Shown here one piece after another: positions 1-5,685 of a DNA stretch of 5,933 nt. The notes beneath the pieces are model-generated. The model saw nothing but the letters and a program-made list of their open reading frames with translations, ran no database searches and was not told the DNA's origin. Position 1 is the first letter of the stretch, and each line of letters begins with the position of its first letter. The position numbers were made by a program, and so were the translations under genes. Origin of the DNA: Bacillota bacterium (GTDB lineage: Bacteria; Bacillota; Clostridia; Christensenellales; CAG-138); assembly GCA_023451115.1 (NCBI GenBank), contig JAEXFV010000162.1:1-5933 (forward strand), read 5' to 3'.

Positions 1-265
1 CCGCAACACCAGCCCAATAGGGTGGAGTGCATAGGGCGCAGCCCAACGCCGCGCCGACCATGGGGTACCAAACGGGAGCGATGCCGGCCATGTCCAGCGC
101 GACAAAAAAAGCGATGCCCAGCGGGGACAAGCCCCCTAAAAGCTGCACACGTCCCAGCAGCAGCGCGGCTACCAGGCTGAGGGCTTCCATGATAAAAGCC
201 GGACGGCGCAGATAGGGGACAACCCGTTGGCTCCAAAGGGATTTGGTTAGTCTGCTGGTTTCCAT
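1..265 (-). CDS. spoIIE: Stage II sporulation protein E (SpoIIE), N-terminal fragment
   Basis: SpoIIE is a membrane-anchored PP2C-type phosphatase that dephosphorylates SpoIIAA to activate sigma-F in the forespore and also joins the polar division septum. Only the first 88 codons are here; the FtsZ-interacting region and the phosphatase domain lie beyond the left edge. The translation starts METSRLTKSLW, has a short basic cytoplasmic stretch (about residues 14-22), then a hydrophobic helix (about 28-40) running into LLLGRVQLLGGLSPLGIAFF (residues 35-54). That LLGR...LGGLxPxGxAFF pattern is what I recognise from the first membrane segments of clostridial SpoIIE proteins. A second hydrophobic stretch follows at about 63-88. 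The start is fixed by a perfect AGGAGG (plus-strand CCTCCT at 272-277) six bases before the ATG at 265. Without the catalytic domain this rests on the N-terminal motif alone; another polytopic membrane protein is possible but less likely. Confidence 0.72.
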   Translation of the reverse strand, partial: METSRLTKSLWSQRVVPYLRRPAFIMEALSLVAALLLGRVQLLGGLSPLGIAFFVALDMAGIAPVWYPMVGAALGCALCTPPYWAGVA

Positions 266-503
266 AAGCGGCCTCCTTTGTATGGAACTGGTAAGATATG
301 CAGGGGAGAACTCTAGTATGCCAAGGACAAGATAGAAAAATTGTCGCTCCACCGACTGTAAAAGAAGGGAACTTTATGCCAACAAACGCCAAGCTTCCCG
401 GCAAAACGGGGAAATAGGGCCTGCTTCCTGCCCAAGCGGCATGCTTAGCGATGAAACGCATGTCGTTTTATTCAATTTGTAAAGAAATAATTAAGAAAGA
501 TCA
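266..503. other. Non-coding intergenic region between divergent units
   Basis: No credible gene is visible in either strand: the open frames are short and lack ribosome binding sites. Apart from the spoIIE ribosome binding site and the possible promoter at 315-347, I see a small hairpin at 395-413 (TTCCCG / CGGGGAA with one bulged G) and another at 455-469 (AAACG / CGTTT). Neither is followed by a convincing U-tract. The stretch 471-500 is notably A/T-rich with short A-runs just upstream of the riboswitch promoter, as expected for an UP-type element. I could not match a tRNA or a known small RNA here. Confidence 0.5.
315..347 (-). promoter_or_regulatory. Possible Spo0A-activated promoter of the spoIIE-like gene
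   Basis: Read on the minus strand there is a -35-like GCGACA (plus 342-347) and a -10-like CATACT (plus 315-320) separated by 21 bases. The Bacillus subtilis spoIIE and spoIIG promoters are known for such over-long spacing, with Spo0A-P bound at 0A boxes (consensus TGTCGAA) over the -35 region. Here TTGTCGC (plus 341-347), a partial 0A box, overlaps the -35-like hexamer. A second partial match, TGTCGTT, lies upstream at 461-467. The hexamers are weak and the call depends on the spoIIE assignment, so it is tentative. Confidence 0.35.
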
Positions 504-532
504 TTGACACCTGTACACAGATGGAGGATAAT
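504..532 (+). promoter_or_regulatory. Strong sigma-A promoter for the lysine riboswitch transcript
   Basis: A perfect -35 box TTGACA (504-509) is followed after exactly 17 bases by GATAAT (527-532), one mismatch from TATAAT. The A/T-rich stretch 471-500 precedes it. Transcription should start around 539-541, just before a small hairpin ACGGG / CCCGT (541-545 with 553-557) and the riboswitch aptamer. The spacing and near-consensus boxes suggest high basal transcription, so that output would be set mainly by the downstream riboswitch. Confidence 0.85.
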
Positions 533-556
533 AGGCCCATACGGGTATTGTGCCCG

Positions 557-726
557 TGATAGAGGCGCGAGCCAGCAAGAGTATCCCGCTGGAGCCCCCG
601 GAGGGCTGTGAGGGCGGGAAAAAGGGCGGCTTGCCGAAGCGAAGCGTTTCACCGGAAGACGCTGTTGCTGGACATGCGGAGAATATCCGTATGGCTGTCA
701 CAATCATGCATTGTGGAGCGCTATCA
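557..726 (+). promoter_or_regulatory. Lysine riboswitch (L-box / LYS element) aptamer
   Basis: The sequence carries the L-box conserved blocks in order: GATAGAGGCGCGA (558-570), AAGAGTA (577-583), CTGTGA (606-611), AAAAAGGG (619-626), GCCGAAGC (633-640), GCTGG (667-671) and GGCTGTCA (693-700). The five-helix fold can be drawn. P1 is TGATAG / CTATCA (557-562 with 721-726). P2 is TCCCGC / GCGGGA (584-589 with 614-619), capped by AGCCC / GGGCT. P3 is AGCGT / ACGCT (643-647 with 659-663). P4 is 674-680 with 686-692, and P5 is CACAAT / ATTGTG (699-704 with 710-715). The loops of P2 (598-601) and P3 (652-655) both contain CCGG and can form the known kissing contact. Lysine binding stabilises P1, and the terminator at 751-792 is the expression platform. 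Controlled gene: the NhaC-family carrier at 822. Confidence 0.93.
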
Positions 727-750
727 TACCAGGCTTGTTTTTCTTTGTTG

Positions 751-792
751 GCAGGCTGGAGCATGTGGCGGCTCCAGCCTGCTTTTCTGTTT
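751..792 (+). terminator. Riboswitch-controlled intrinsic terminator
   Basis: A perfect 12-bp stem, GCAGGCTGGAGC (751-762) with GCTCCAGCCTGC (771-782), has an 8-nt loop and is followed by TTTTCTGTTT. It lies 25 bases after the P1 helix and before the ribosome binding site of the transporter, so it acts as the OFF state of the lysine riboswitch. A candidate competing helix pairs TGGAGCGC (714-721, the P5/P1 3' edge) with GCGGCTCCA (768-776), leaving one G unpaired. This would couple aptamer folding to termination, but it is inferred from base pairing only. Confidence 0.88.
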
Positions 793-821
793 CCTTGAAA
801 TTGATGTGGAGGTGTTATCTC

Positions 822-2516
822 ATGCGAAATCCATCCATTCGCCGGCGCGCGCTGCTGGTGGTGGCGGTGTGCCTGCTGCTGTTTGCCTGCAGCACAGCCT
901 TCGCCGAAACTTCGGTCACTTGCCCCGACTGTGAAGGGGCGGGCACAGTTGCCTGTGCAACCTGCGAGGGGGCAGGGGAGGTCCCCGAGCCTTACCAGAG
1001 CAATATGTACGCCACGTTCTGGTCATTGGTGCCGCCCATTATCGCCATTGGGCTTGCCCTGATCACCAAGGAAGTATACTCTTCCCTGTTTGTGGGCATT
1101 GTGGCAGGGGCGCTGTTCTATTCCAACTTTAACCTGGAAATGACCATGAATACCATGCTCAACGATGGCTTTATTGCTAAGCTTTCGGATAGCTGGAACG
1201 TAGGCATCCTGATTTTCCTGGTGGTGCTGGGCATTATGGTGGTGGTGATCACCCGTGCCGGCGGTTCCGCAGCGTATGGGGAATGGGCCAGAAGGAAGAT
1301 CAAAACCCGTAAGGGCGCCACCCTGTCCACCTTTGCTTTGGGCGTGCTGATTTTTGTGGACGACTATTTCAACTGCCTCACCGTAGGCAGCGTGATGCGG
1401 CCCATCACGGATACCCACAAGGTTTCCAGAGCCAAGCTTTCTTATATTATTGACGCAACTGCCGCACCGATTTGCATGATCGCTCCCATTTCCAGCTGGG
1501 CAGCCGCGGTCACCGGCGTGGTGGAAGGCACGGATGGGCTGGAGCTGTTTATCCGGGCGATCCCCTACAACTTCTACTCCCTGTTGACCATTGCCATGGT
1601 GATTACCATTACCTGTCTTAACTTCGACTTTGGACCCATGCGCATCCACGAGCGCAACGCCCAGGAGAAGGATGACCTGTTTACGACGCCGGAGCGCCCC
1701 TATGGGGAAAGCAACCAGGAAATCGTCAAAGGCAAGGGCAAGGTGTGCGACCTGGTGATCCCGGTAGCCGTTCTCATCGTTTGCTGCGTGTTAGGCATGA
1801 TCTACACCGGCGGATTCTTCTCTGGAGAAAGCTTTGTCAACGCCTTCGCCAACTGCGACGCTTCCGTGGGCTTGGCGCTGGGCTCCTTTATTGCGCTGCT
1901 GATCACGTTTGTGTACTACATGTGCCGCAAGGTGCTCTCCTTTAAAGACTTTATGGCCGCAGTGCCGGAAGGTTTTAAGGCGATGGTGCCTGCCATTCTG
2001 ATTTTGACCTTTGCCTGGACGTTATCCGCCATGACAGGGCTGTTGGGTGCGGACGTGTATGTGGCCAATATGGTGGACGGCAGCGCGAGAGCCTTCAAGT
2101 CCTTCCTGCCTGCTATCATCTTCCTGGTGGCAGTGGGGCTGGCGTTTGCCACCGGCACCAGCTGGGGTACCTTTGGTATTTTGTTGCCCATCGTGGTCAA
2201 GGTGCTGCAGCCTGGCAGCGAGCTTTTGATTATCGCCGTGTCCGCTTGCCTGGCTGGCGCAGTGTGCGGCGACCATTGCTCCCCCATTTCGGATACCACT
2301 ATCATGGCCTCTACCGGCGGCCAGTGCGACCATGTAAACCACGTATCCACCCAGCTGCCTTATGCATTGCTGGTGGCAGGCGTGTCCTGCGTGTTCTATA
2401 TCCTGGCGGGATTTGTGCAGAGCGCCTGGATCGTGCTGCCCATTGCCCTGGTGGTGATGGTTGGCCTGCTGGTGCTGATGAAAATGGTGATGTACCGCAA
2501 AGAAAAGGTAAAATAA
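822..2516 (+). CDS. NhaC-family (COG1757-type) transporter, candidate lysine transporter (LysW-type), with Cys-rich exported N-terminus
   Basis: A 564-residue polytopic membrane protein of the NhaC superfamily (sodium-coupled antiporters and amino acid carriers). Family signatures visible are FVDDYFNCLTVGS (178-190), ATGTSWGTFGI (443-453) and GDHCSPISDTT (483-493); about a dozen hydrophobic helices run from residue 66 to 557. GGAGGTG (808-814) fixes the ATG at 822; the frame is open from 711, but that part is riboswitch terminator. The lysine riboswitch upstream argues for lysine uptake, matching the LysW class predicted from LYS elements; sodium/proton exchange or another cationic substrate remains possible. 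Unusual: residues 7-28 form a signal-peptide-like segment (RRR, hydrophobic core, AFA before E29), followed by two tandem 11-residue units at 34-44 and 45-55, CPDCEGAG and CATCEGAG, resembling DnaJ zinc-finger repeats. These should lie outside the cell. Monocistronic, with its own terminator. Confidence 0.88.
   Translation: MRNPSIRRRALLVVAVCLLLFACSTAFAETSVTCPDCEGAGTVACATCEGAGEVPEPYQSNMYATFWSLVPPIIAIGLALITKEVYSSLFVGIVAGALFYSNFNLEMTMNTMLNDGFIAKLSDSWNVGILIFLVVLGIMVVVITRAGGSAAYGEWARRKIKTRKGATLSTFALGVLIFVDDYFNCLTVGSVMRPITDTHKVSRAKLSYIIDATAAPICMIAPISSWAAAVTGVVEGTDGLELFIRAIPYNFYSLLTIAMVITITCLNFDFGPMRIHERNAQEKDDLFTTPERPYGESNQEIVKGKGKVCDLVIPVAVLIVCCVLGMIYTGGFFSGESFVNAFANCDASVGLALGSFIALLITFVYYMCRKVLSFKDFMAAVPEGFKAMVPAILILTFAWTLSAMTGLLGADVYVANMVDGSARAFKSFLPAIIFLVAVGLAFATGTSWGTFGILLPIVVKVLQPGSELLIIAVSACLAGAVCGDHCSPISDTTIMASTGGQCDHVNHVSTQLPYALLVAGVSCVFYILAGFVQSAWIVLPIALVVMVGLLVLMKMVMYRKEKVK
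921..986 (+). repeat. Tandem 33-bp repeat encoding two CxxCxGxG units
   Basis: Two adjacent 33-bp units (921-953 and 954-986) encode CPDCEGAGTVA and CATCEGAGEVP, identical at 7 of 11 residues and, by my count, at 20 of 33 bases. DnaJ-type zinc fingers use four CxxCxGxG repeats to bind two zinc ions; two repeats supply four cysteines (residues 34, 37, 45, 48), enough for one metal site or for disulfides. The DNA divergence suggests an old duplication kept for its protein pattern. Confidence 0.75.
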
Positions 2517-2541
2517 CCCGGGTTTTCGGTTAAAAACTTGG

Positions 2542-2589
2542 AAGGGCCTGCCTGTGCGCTGCAGTTTGCGTATGGGCGGGCCCTTTTTG
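2542..2589 (+). terminator. Rho-independent terminator of the NhaC-family gene
   Basis: The stem AAGGGCCTGCC (2542-2552) pairs with GGCGGGCCCTT (2575-2585) with a single U-G wobble, and is followed by a T-run (2584-2588). It starts 25 bases after the stop codon and separates the transporter from the promoter of the next gene. Confidence 0.85.
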
Positions 2590-2598
2590 TTGGGTGAT

Positions 2599-2627
2599 TT
2601 GGAAAGCATGGGAGGCTGTGATATGAT
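2599..2627 (+). promoter_or_regulatory. Extended -10 sigma-A promoter of the nucleotidyltransferase gene
   Basis: TTGGAA (2599-2604) and TATGAT (2622-2627) are spaced by 17 bases, and a TG at 2619-2620 gives an extended -10 element (TGnTATGAT). The expected start point is near 2634, which puts an 84-nt leader before the ATG at 2718 and rules out the in-frame ATG at 2631. The leader opens with a small hairpin, GGCTG / CAGCC (2635-2639 with 2643-2647). Confidence 0.75.
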
Positions 2628-2717
2628 GGTATGGGGCTGAAACAGCCGGCGTGTGAAAAAAGCAGGGGCGTCCGGCAAAGAATAAAAGAACTACAAAACC
2701 CGAGAGGGGTGAAGACT

Positions 2718-4178
2718 ATGATAGAAAACATTCCGCTTCCAATGGCGCTCAAAACACTGGCAGCGCTTTGGAGCAGGCAGGGCGCCGTTCTCTATGGGGT
2801 AGGGGGGATTGTGCGCAACGGCCTGTTAGGCCTGCCGCCCAGCGATTTGGATATTTGCTCCGCCATGCTGCCCCAAGGGGTGCTGGAACTGTGCCGCGCA
2901 CAGGGAATACCCTGCATCCCCAAGGCATTGCAGTTTGGTACGGTAGAAATTCACTACCAGGGGCTGAAACTGGAGCACACCACGTTCCGCGGACAGGAGG
3001 AATATGAGGCGGGCGGGAGCCATCGGCCCCGGGCCGTCACACTGGGTGCAGAAATGGAGCAGGATGCGTTTCGACGGGATTTTACCTGCAATGCAATGTA
3101 TATCGAGATACTGTCTGGCGATATACTGGATCCAACGATGGGGAAACAAGACGTATCCCGGAGAATTTTGCGGGCAACCACGCCGGACCCACATGTGATC
3201 CTGCAAGACGATGGATTGCGGGTGCTACGGCTGGTGCGCTTTGCCTGCGAACTGGGATTTGCGATTGAGGAAAACACCTGGGCGGCTGCAAAAGATTGCG
3301 TGGCGGGTTTGGGGGATATTGCCTGGGAACGCAAGCGGGAAGAACTCAGCAAGATCCTGCTCAGCGACGTCCGGTACCCTGCCTTGCATCAGGGACACGC
3401 CCCGGTGCTGTATGGGCTGCATTTGCTCCATGAAATAGGGGCGCTGCCCTATGTGCTGCCGGAATTGCTGGAGGGGGAAGGGGTGCCCCAAAGGCCCCAG
3501 TACCACCGCTATGAGGTGATGGAGCATAATTTCCATGCGTGTGCCGCAGCCCCTCCGCAGCTCACGCTGCGGCTGGCGGCTTTGCTGCACGATGTGGGAA
3601 AGCCGGCTGCTTTGCGGGAAAAGCAGCTGCCTATGGATGCGGGCGGGCATGCCTGCACGCCTGGGGAGTTGGCCTTGCCCCGCGGTGTTACGCCTATGCT
3701 GGGACATGACAGCATTGGCGCCCAAATGGCCCTTTGTATGCTGGAACGTCTGCGCTATCCCAAAAAGATTGCTGAGGAAGCGGCAGACTTAATTGCACAC
3801 CATATGTATGACCTCAATGGCAAGGCCAAGGAAAATACCCTGCGTGCCCGGTTTGCAGGCTGGGGCTATGAACATAGCCTGGCTCTTTGCGCCCTGCGGG
3901 AAGCAGACGTGCGGGGTTCTGGCTATGAGACCCAATGGGTGGCCAAGCGGTGGCGGGAGGTATTGGAGAACATGCAGCGGGAAGGCGCGCCCTTTTCTGA
4001 AGGGCAGCTTTGCTGCACAGGTAAGGACATTATGGAATGGTTGAACATTCCCCCAGGCCCGGCGGTAGGGGAAATCAAGCGCAAGCTGTTGCTGCATTGT
4101 GCCCGTTATCCCAAGGACAATACCCCTGAGAGGTTGAAAAAAGCCGCCCAGGGTATGAACGCCCCAGGCAGCCGGTAA
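2718..4178 (+). CDS. cca: CCA tRNA nucleotidyltransferase / poly(A) polymerase family protein with HD domain
   Basis: This 486-residue protein belongs to the class II nucleotidyltransferases that build or repair the 3' CCA end of tRNAs from CTP and ATP without a template. In order: the head domain has GVGGIVRN (27-34) and the metal-binding pair in SDLDI (42-46, Asp43 and Asp45); RRDFTCNAMY (119-128); DPTMGKQDVSRRILRA (138-153); the base-selecting motif DDGLRVLRLVRF (164-175); and ERKREEL (204-210). An HD phosphohydrolase-like domain follows: LLHDVGK (289-295), GHDSIGA (329-335) and IAHHM (359-363). The start is set by AGGGGTG (2705-2711) six bases before the ATG and by the promoter at 2599-2627. 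The nucleotide-selecting motif reads DDxxR where CCA enzymes usually have EDxxR. A poly(A) polymerase or a CC- or A-adding variant cannot be excluded from sequence alone; the HD domain favours a CCA-type enzyme. Confidence 0.85.
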   Translation: MIENIPLPMALKTLAALWSRQGAVLYGVGGIVRNGLLGLPPSDLDICSAMLPQGVLELCRAQGIPCIPKALQFGTVEIHYQGLKLEHTTFRGQEEYEAGGSHRPRAVTLGAEMEQDAFRRDFTCNAMYIEILSGDILDPTMGKQDVSRRILRATTPDPHVILQDDGLRVLRLVRFACELGFAIEENTWAAAKDCVAGLGDIAWERKREELSKILLSDVRYPALHQGHAPVLYGLHLLHEIGALPYVLPELLEGEGVPQRPQYHRYEVMEHNFHACAAAPPQLTLRLAALLHDVGKPAALREKQLPMDAGGHACTPGELALPRGVTPMLGHDSIGAQMALCMLERLRYPKKIAEEAADLIAHHMYDLNGKAKENTLRARFAGWGYEHSLALCALREADVRGSGYETQWVAKRWREVLENMQREGAPFSEGQLCCTGKDIMEWLNIPPGPAVGEIKRKLLLHCARYPKDNTPERLKKAAQGMNAPGSR

Positions 4179-4184
4179 AGCAAC

Positions 4185-4202
4185 GGCCCATCTATATGGG
4201 TT
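4185..4202. repeat. Small inverted repeat between convergent genes
   Basis: GGCCCAT (4185-4191) and ATGGGTT (4196-4202) form a short stem around a 4-nt loop, with two wobble pairs at the base. It sits just upstream of the stronger terminator hairpin at 4207-4229, and on the minus strand lies beyond the end of the MATE gene. It may help stop minus-strand transcripts, but no U-tract follows it in either direction. Confidence 0.4.
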
Positions 4203-4206
4203 AGAG

Positions 4207-4229
4207 GGCAGCGGAAGCGCTGCCTTTTT
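4207..4229 (+). terminator. Rho-independent terminator of the nucleotidyltransferase gene
   Basis: A perfect 7-bp stem, GGCAGCG / CGCTGCC (4207-4213 with 4218-4224), has a GAAG loop and is followed by TTTTT. It lies 28 bases after the stop codon and 34 bases before the end of the convergent MATE gene. The minus strand lacks a matching T-run, so it is mainly a plus-strand terminator. Confidence 0.85.
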
Positions 4230-4263
4230 CCATTTGCGCCAATTTGCTGCTTTGCCGCTTCCA

Positions 4264-5631
4264 TTATCCGGAACGGAACCGGCAGAACAGCACAATACCC
4301 CTAAGGCATAAATCGATGCCCATAGCGTACCATGCGCCCTGCAACCCCCACCCCCAGATTGTTACAAACAACACGGCCAATGGCAGGCGTATGGCCAGCA
4401 TGCAGATTAGGTTGGTGACCAGAGGCGCTACGCTGTCCCCAGCGCCCCGGAGCACCCCTGTTACTACGATGGAAATGCCAAAGAGAGGCTCTGCAAAGGC
4501 GATAATCCGCAGCACGGAGGTGCCCAAAGCAATGATTTCTTCCTCAGGGGTGAATACGGCCATCATCTGCGGCGCAAACACATACATCAATACGCTAACT
4601 CCAACCATGCATAAGGCGCACAACAGGATATTGGCGTTGCCCATATGTTCAGCGCGGCGTTCATCCTTTGCGCCCAGCGCCTGTCCCACCATGGTAGTAC
4701 CGGCGGCGGAAAAGCCGAACGCCGGATTATAGCACACGCCTTCAGCAGTGGTGGCCAAATGATTGGCGCTGAGCGGAATGGTTCCCAACGCGGAAACAAT
4801 GGAGGCGAAAAAAATGTGCCCTACGTTTACGGCAACCCGCTCTCCTGCAATGGGCAAGCCTACCCGCAACAGCGTGCAGGCACTTTTCTTTTTCAGCCGG
4901 TAGGACATGCCCAACCCGAAGCGCAGGGCATCCTTGCGGCGGCAGAGGATGCAAAGCATGATTACCCCGGATAGGGCAAGGGAGATTGCGGTGGAAATGG
5001 CCGCCCCCTGCACGCCCAGGCCTGCGCCCCACATGGGGATGCCGCCCAGCAGGGGAAGGGTGCGGCTCGGATAAATCAAGAGAAAATTGCCCACTACATT
5101 AAGCAGATTGCAACCAATGGAAATGACCATGGGAGTGCGGGTGTCGCCGCTGCCCCGCAGCACGCCGTATAAGGTTAAAGCCACATATTGGGGCACAATG
5201 ACAGACCCAATGATGCGCATGTAAGCGGTGGCGTTAGGTGCCACGTCCGGCTCAGCATGCATCCAAATGGGGTAATAAGGGGCGACGAGCTCAACCGCCA
5301 GGGTCAGCAACGCCCCCAATATCAGGCAAAGGCTAAAGGCCTGCCGGGCATAACTGCCTGCGGTTTTATAATCCTGGGCGCCCCAGCTGCGGGCAATCAG
5401 CACGGTTGCCCCGCCGGAAATCAACATGGACATGGAGTTGATCACCCAGGAGGGGGAAGCGTTTAAGGCGGTGGCAGCCGTGGCAGCCGCACCCAGGGAG
5501 CCCACCATAGCCGTATCCACAATGGCTACCAGGGTAATCATCAGGTTTTCGATAATGGCGGGCACTGCCAGCTTCATAACCTCTTTTACTGCCTGCCCAT
5601 TTAAGATTAGAGTAGAGCGATTGTTGTTCAT
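4264..5631 (-). CDS. MATE family efflux transporter (NorM/DinF-like)
   Basis: A 455-residue inner-membrane antiporter of the multidrug and toxic compound extrusion family, which exports cationic drugs or metabolites using sodium or proton gradients. The length is typical and the two-fold family symmetry is clear. The N-half has IVDTAMVGSLG (37-47), IARSWGAQDYKTA (79-91) and GVLRGSGDTRTP (157-168). The C-half repeats this as GQALGAKDERRA (316-327) and GVLRGAGDSVAP (392-403). About twelve hydrophobic helices span residues 20-450. Asp39 in the first helix is at the position of the cation-coupling acidic residue in many MATE proteins. I chose the ATG at 5631, with AGAGGAA (plus 5643-5649) 11 bases upstream, over an in-frame ATG at 5712, which would add a 27-residue Arg/Ala-rich tail and begins inside an inverted repeat. 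The substrate cannot be told. It is convergent with the preceding gene and probably transcribed alone or from read-through of the gene at 5808. Confidence 0.92.
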   Translation of the reverse strand: MNNNRSTLILNGQAVKEVMKLAVPAIIENLMITLVAIVDTAMVGSLGAAATAATALNASPSWVINSMSMLISGGATVLIARSWGAQDYKTAGSYARQAFSLCLILGALLTLAVELVAPYYPIWMHAEPDVAPNATAYMRIIGSVIVPQYVALTLYGVLRGSGDTRTPMVISIGCNLLNVVGNFLLIYPSRTLPLLGGIPMWGAGLGVQGAAISTAISLALSGVIMLCILCRRKDALRFGLGMSYRLKKKSACTLLRVGLPIAGERVAVNVGHIFFASIVSALGTIPLSANHLATTAEGVCYNPAFGFSAAGTTMVGQALGAKDERRAEHMGNANILLCALCMVGVSVLMYVFAPQMMAVFTPEEEIIALGTSVLRIIAFAEPLFGISIVVTGVLRGAGDSVAPLVTNLICMLAIRLPLAVLFVTIWGWGLQGAWYAMGIDLCLRGIVLFCRFRSG

Positions 5632-5665
5632 ACTTGCGGTTGTTCCTCTGAATTTCGCTATGGTT

Positions 5666-5680
5666 GCCCGGTATTTGGGC
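5666..5680 (-). repeat. Short hairpin in the MATE leader
   Basis: GCCC (5666-5669) and GGGC (5677-5680) can close a 7-nt loop. In the minus-strand transcript this lies just after the larger inverted repeat at 5686-5712 and before the MATE ribosome binding site. Its GC-rich arms could pair alternatively with arms of that repeat. It is short and may be chance. Confidence 0.3.
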
Positions 5681-5685
5681 GCAGC

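Noticed and set aside
395..469. Hairpins at 395-413 and 455-469 as terminators or a small RNA
   Set aside because: The stems are short, U-tracts are missing or poor, and no gene upstream on that strand would need them.
501..764. An 87-codon minus-strand open frame across the riboswitch
   Set aside because: It runs antisense through the conserved riboswitch and terminator, has no ribosome binding site and no recognisable protein pattern.
711..821. Upstream start for the NhaC-family gene at 711
   Set aside because: This would translate the switching region and terminator. GGAGGTG at 808-814 clearly serves the ATG at 822, which is followed by a proper signal-peptide-like segment.
550..934. Plus-strand open frames of 82 and 108 codons over the riboswitch and transporter start
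   Set aside because: They read through conserved RNA structure and the terminator; neither start has a convincing ribosome binding site.
1023..1649. A 208-codon minus-strand frame rich in His and Gly inside the transporter gene
   Set aside because: It is a shadow of the codon use of the plus-strand NhaC-family gene, whose family motifs are unambiguous.
2022..2678. A 218-codon minus-strand frame
   Set aside because: It crosses the end of the transporter gene, its terminator and the next promoter, and has low-complexity His/Gln content typical of antisense shadows.
2631..2717. Longer nucleotidyltransferase starting at 2631
   Set aside because: The ATG lies at or before the predicted transcription start, has no ribosome binding site, and adds 29 residues outside the family fold.
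2634..2717. A second riboswitch in the nucleotidyltransferase leader
   Set aside because: I compared it by eye with cyclic-di-GMP and preQ1 type motifs and found no set of conserved blocks.
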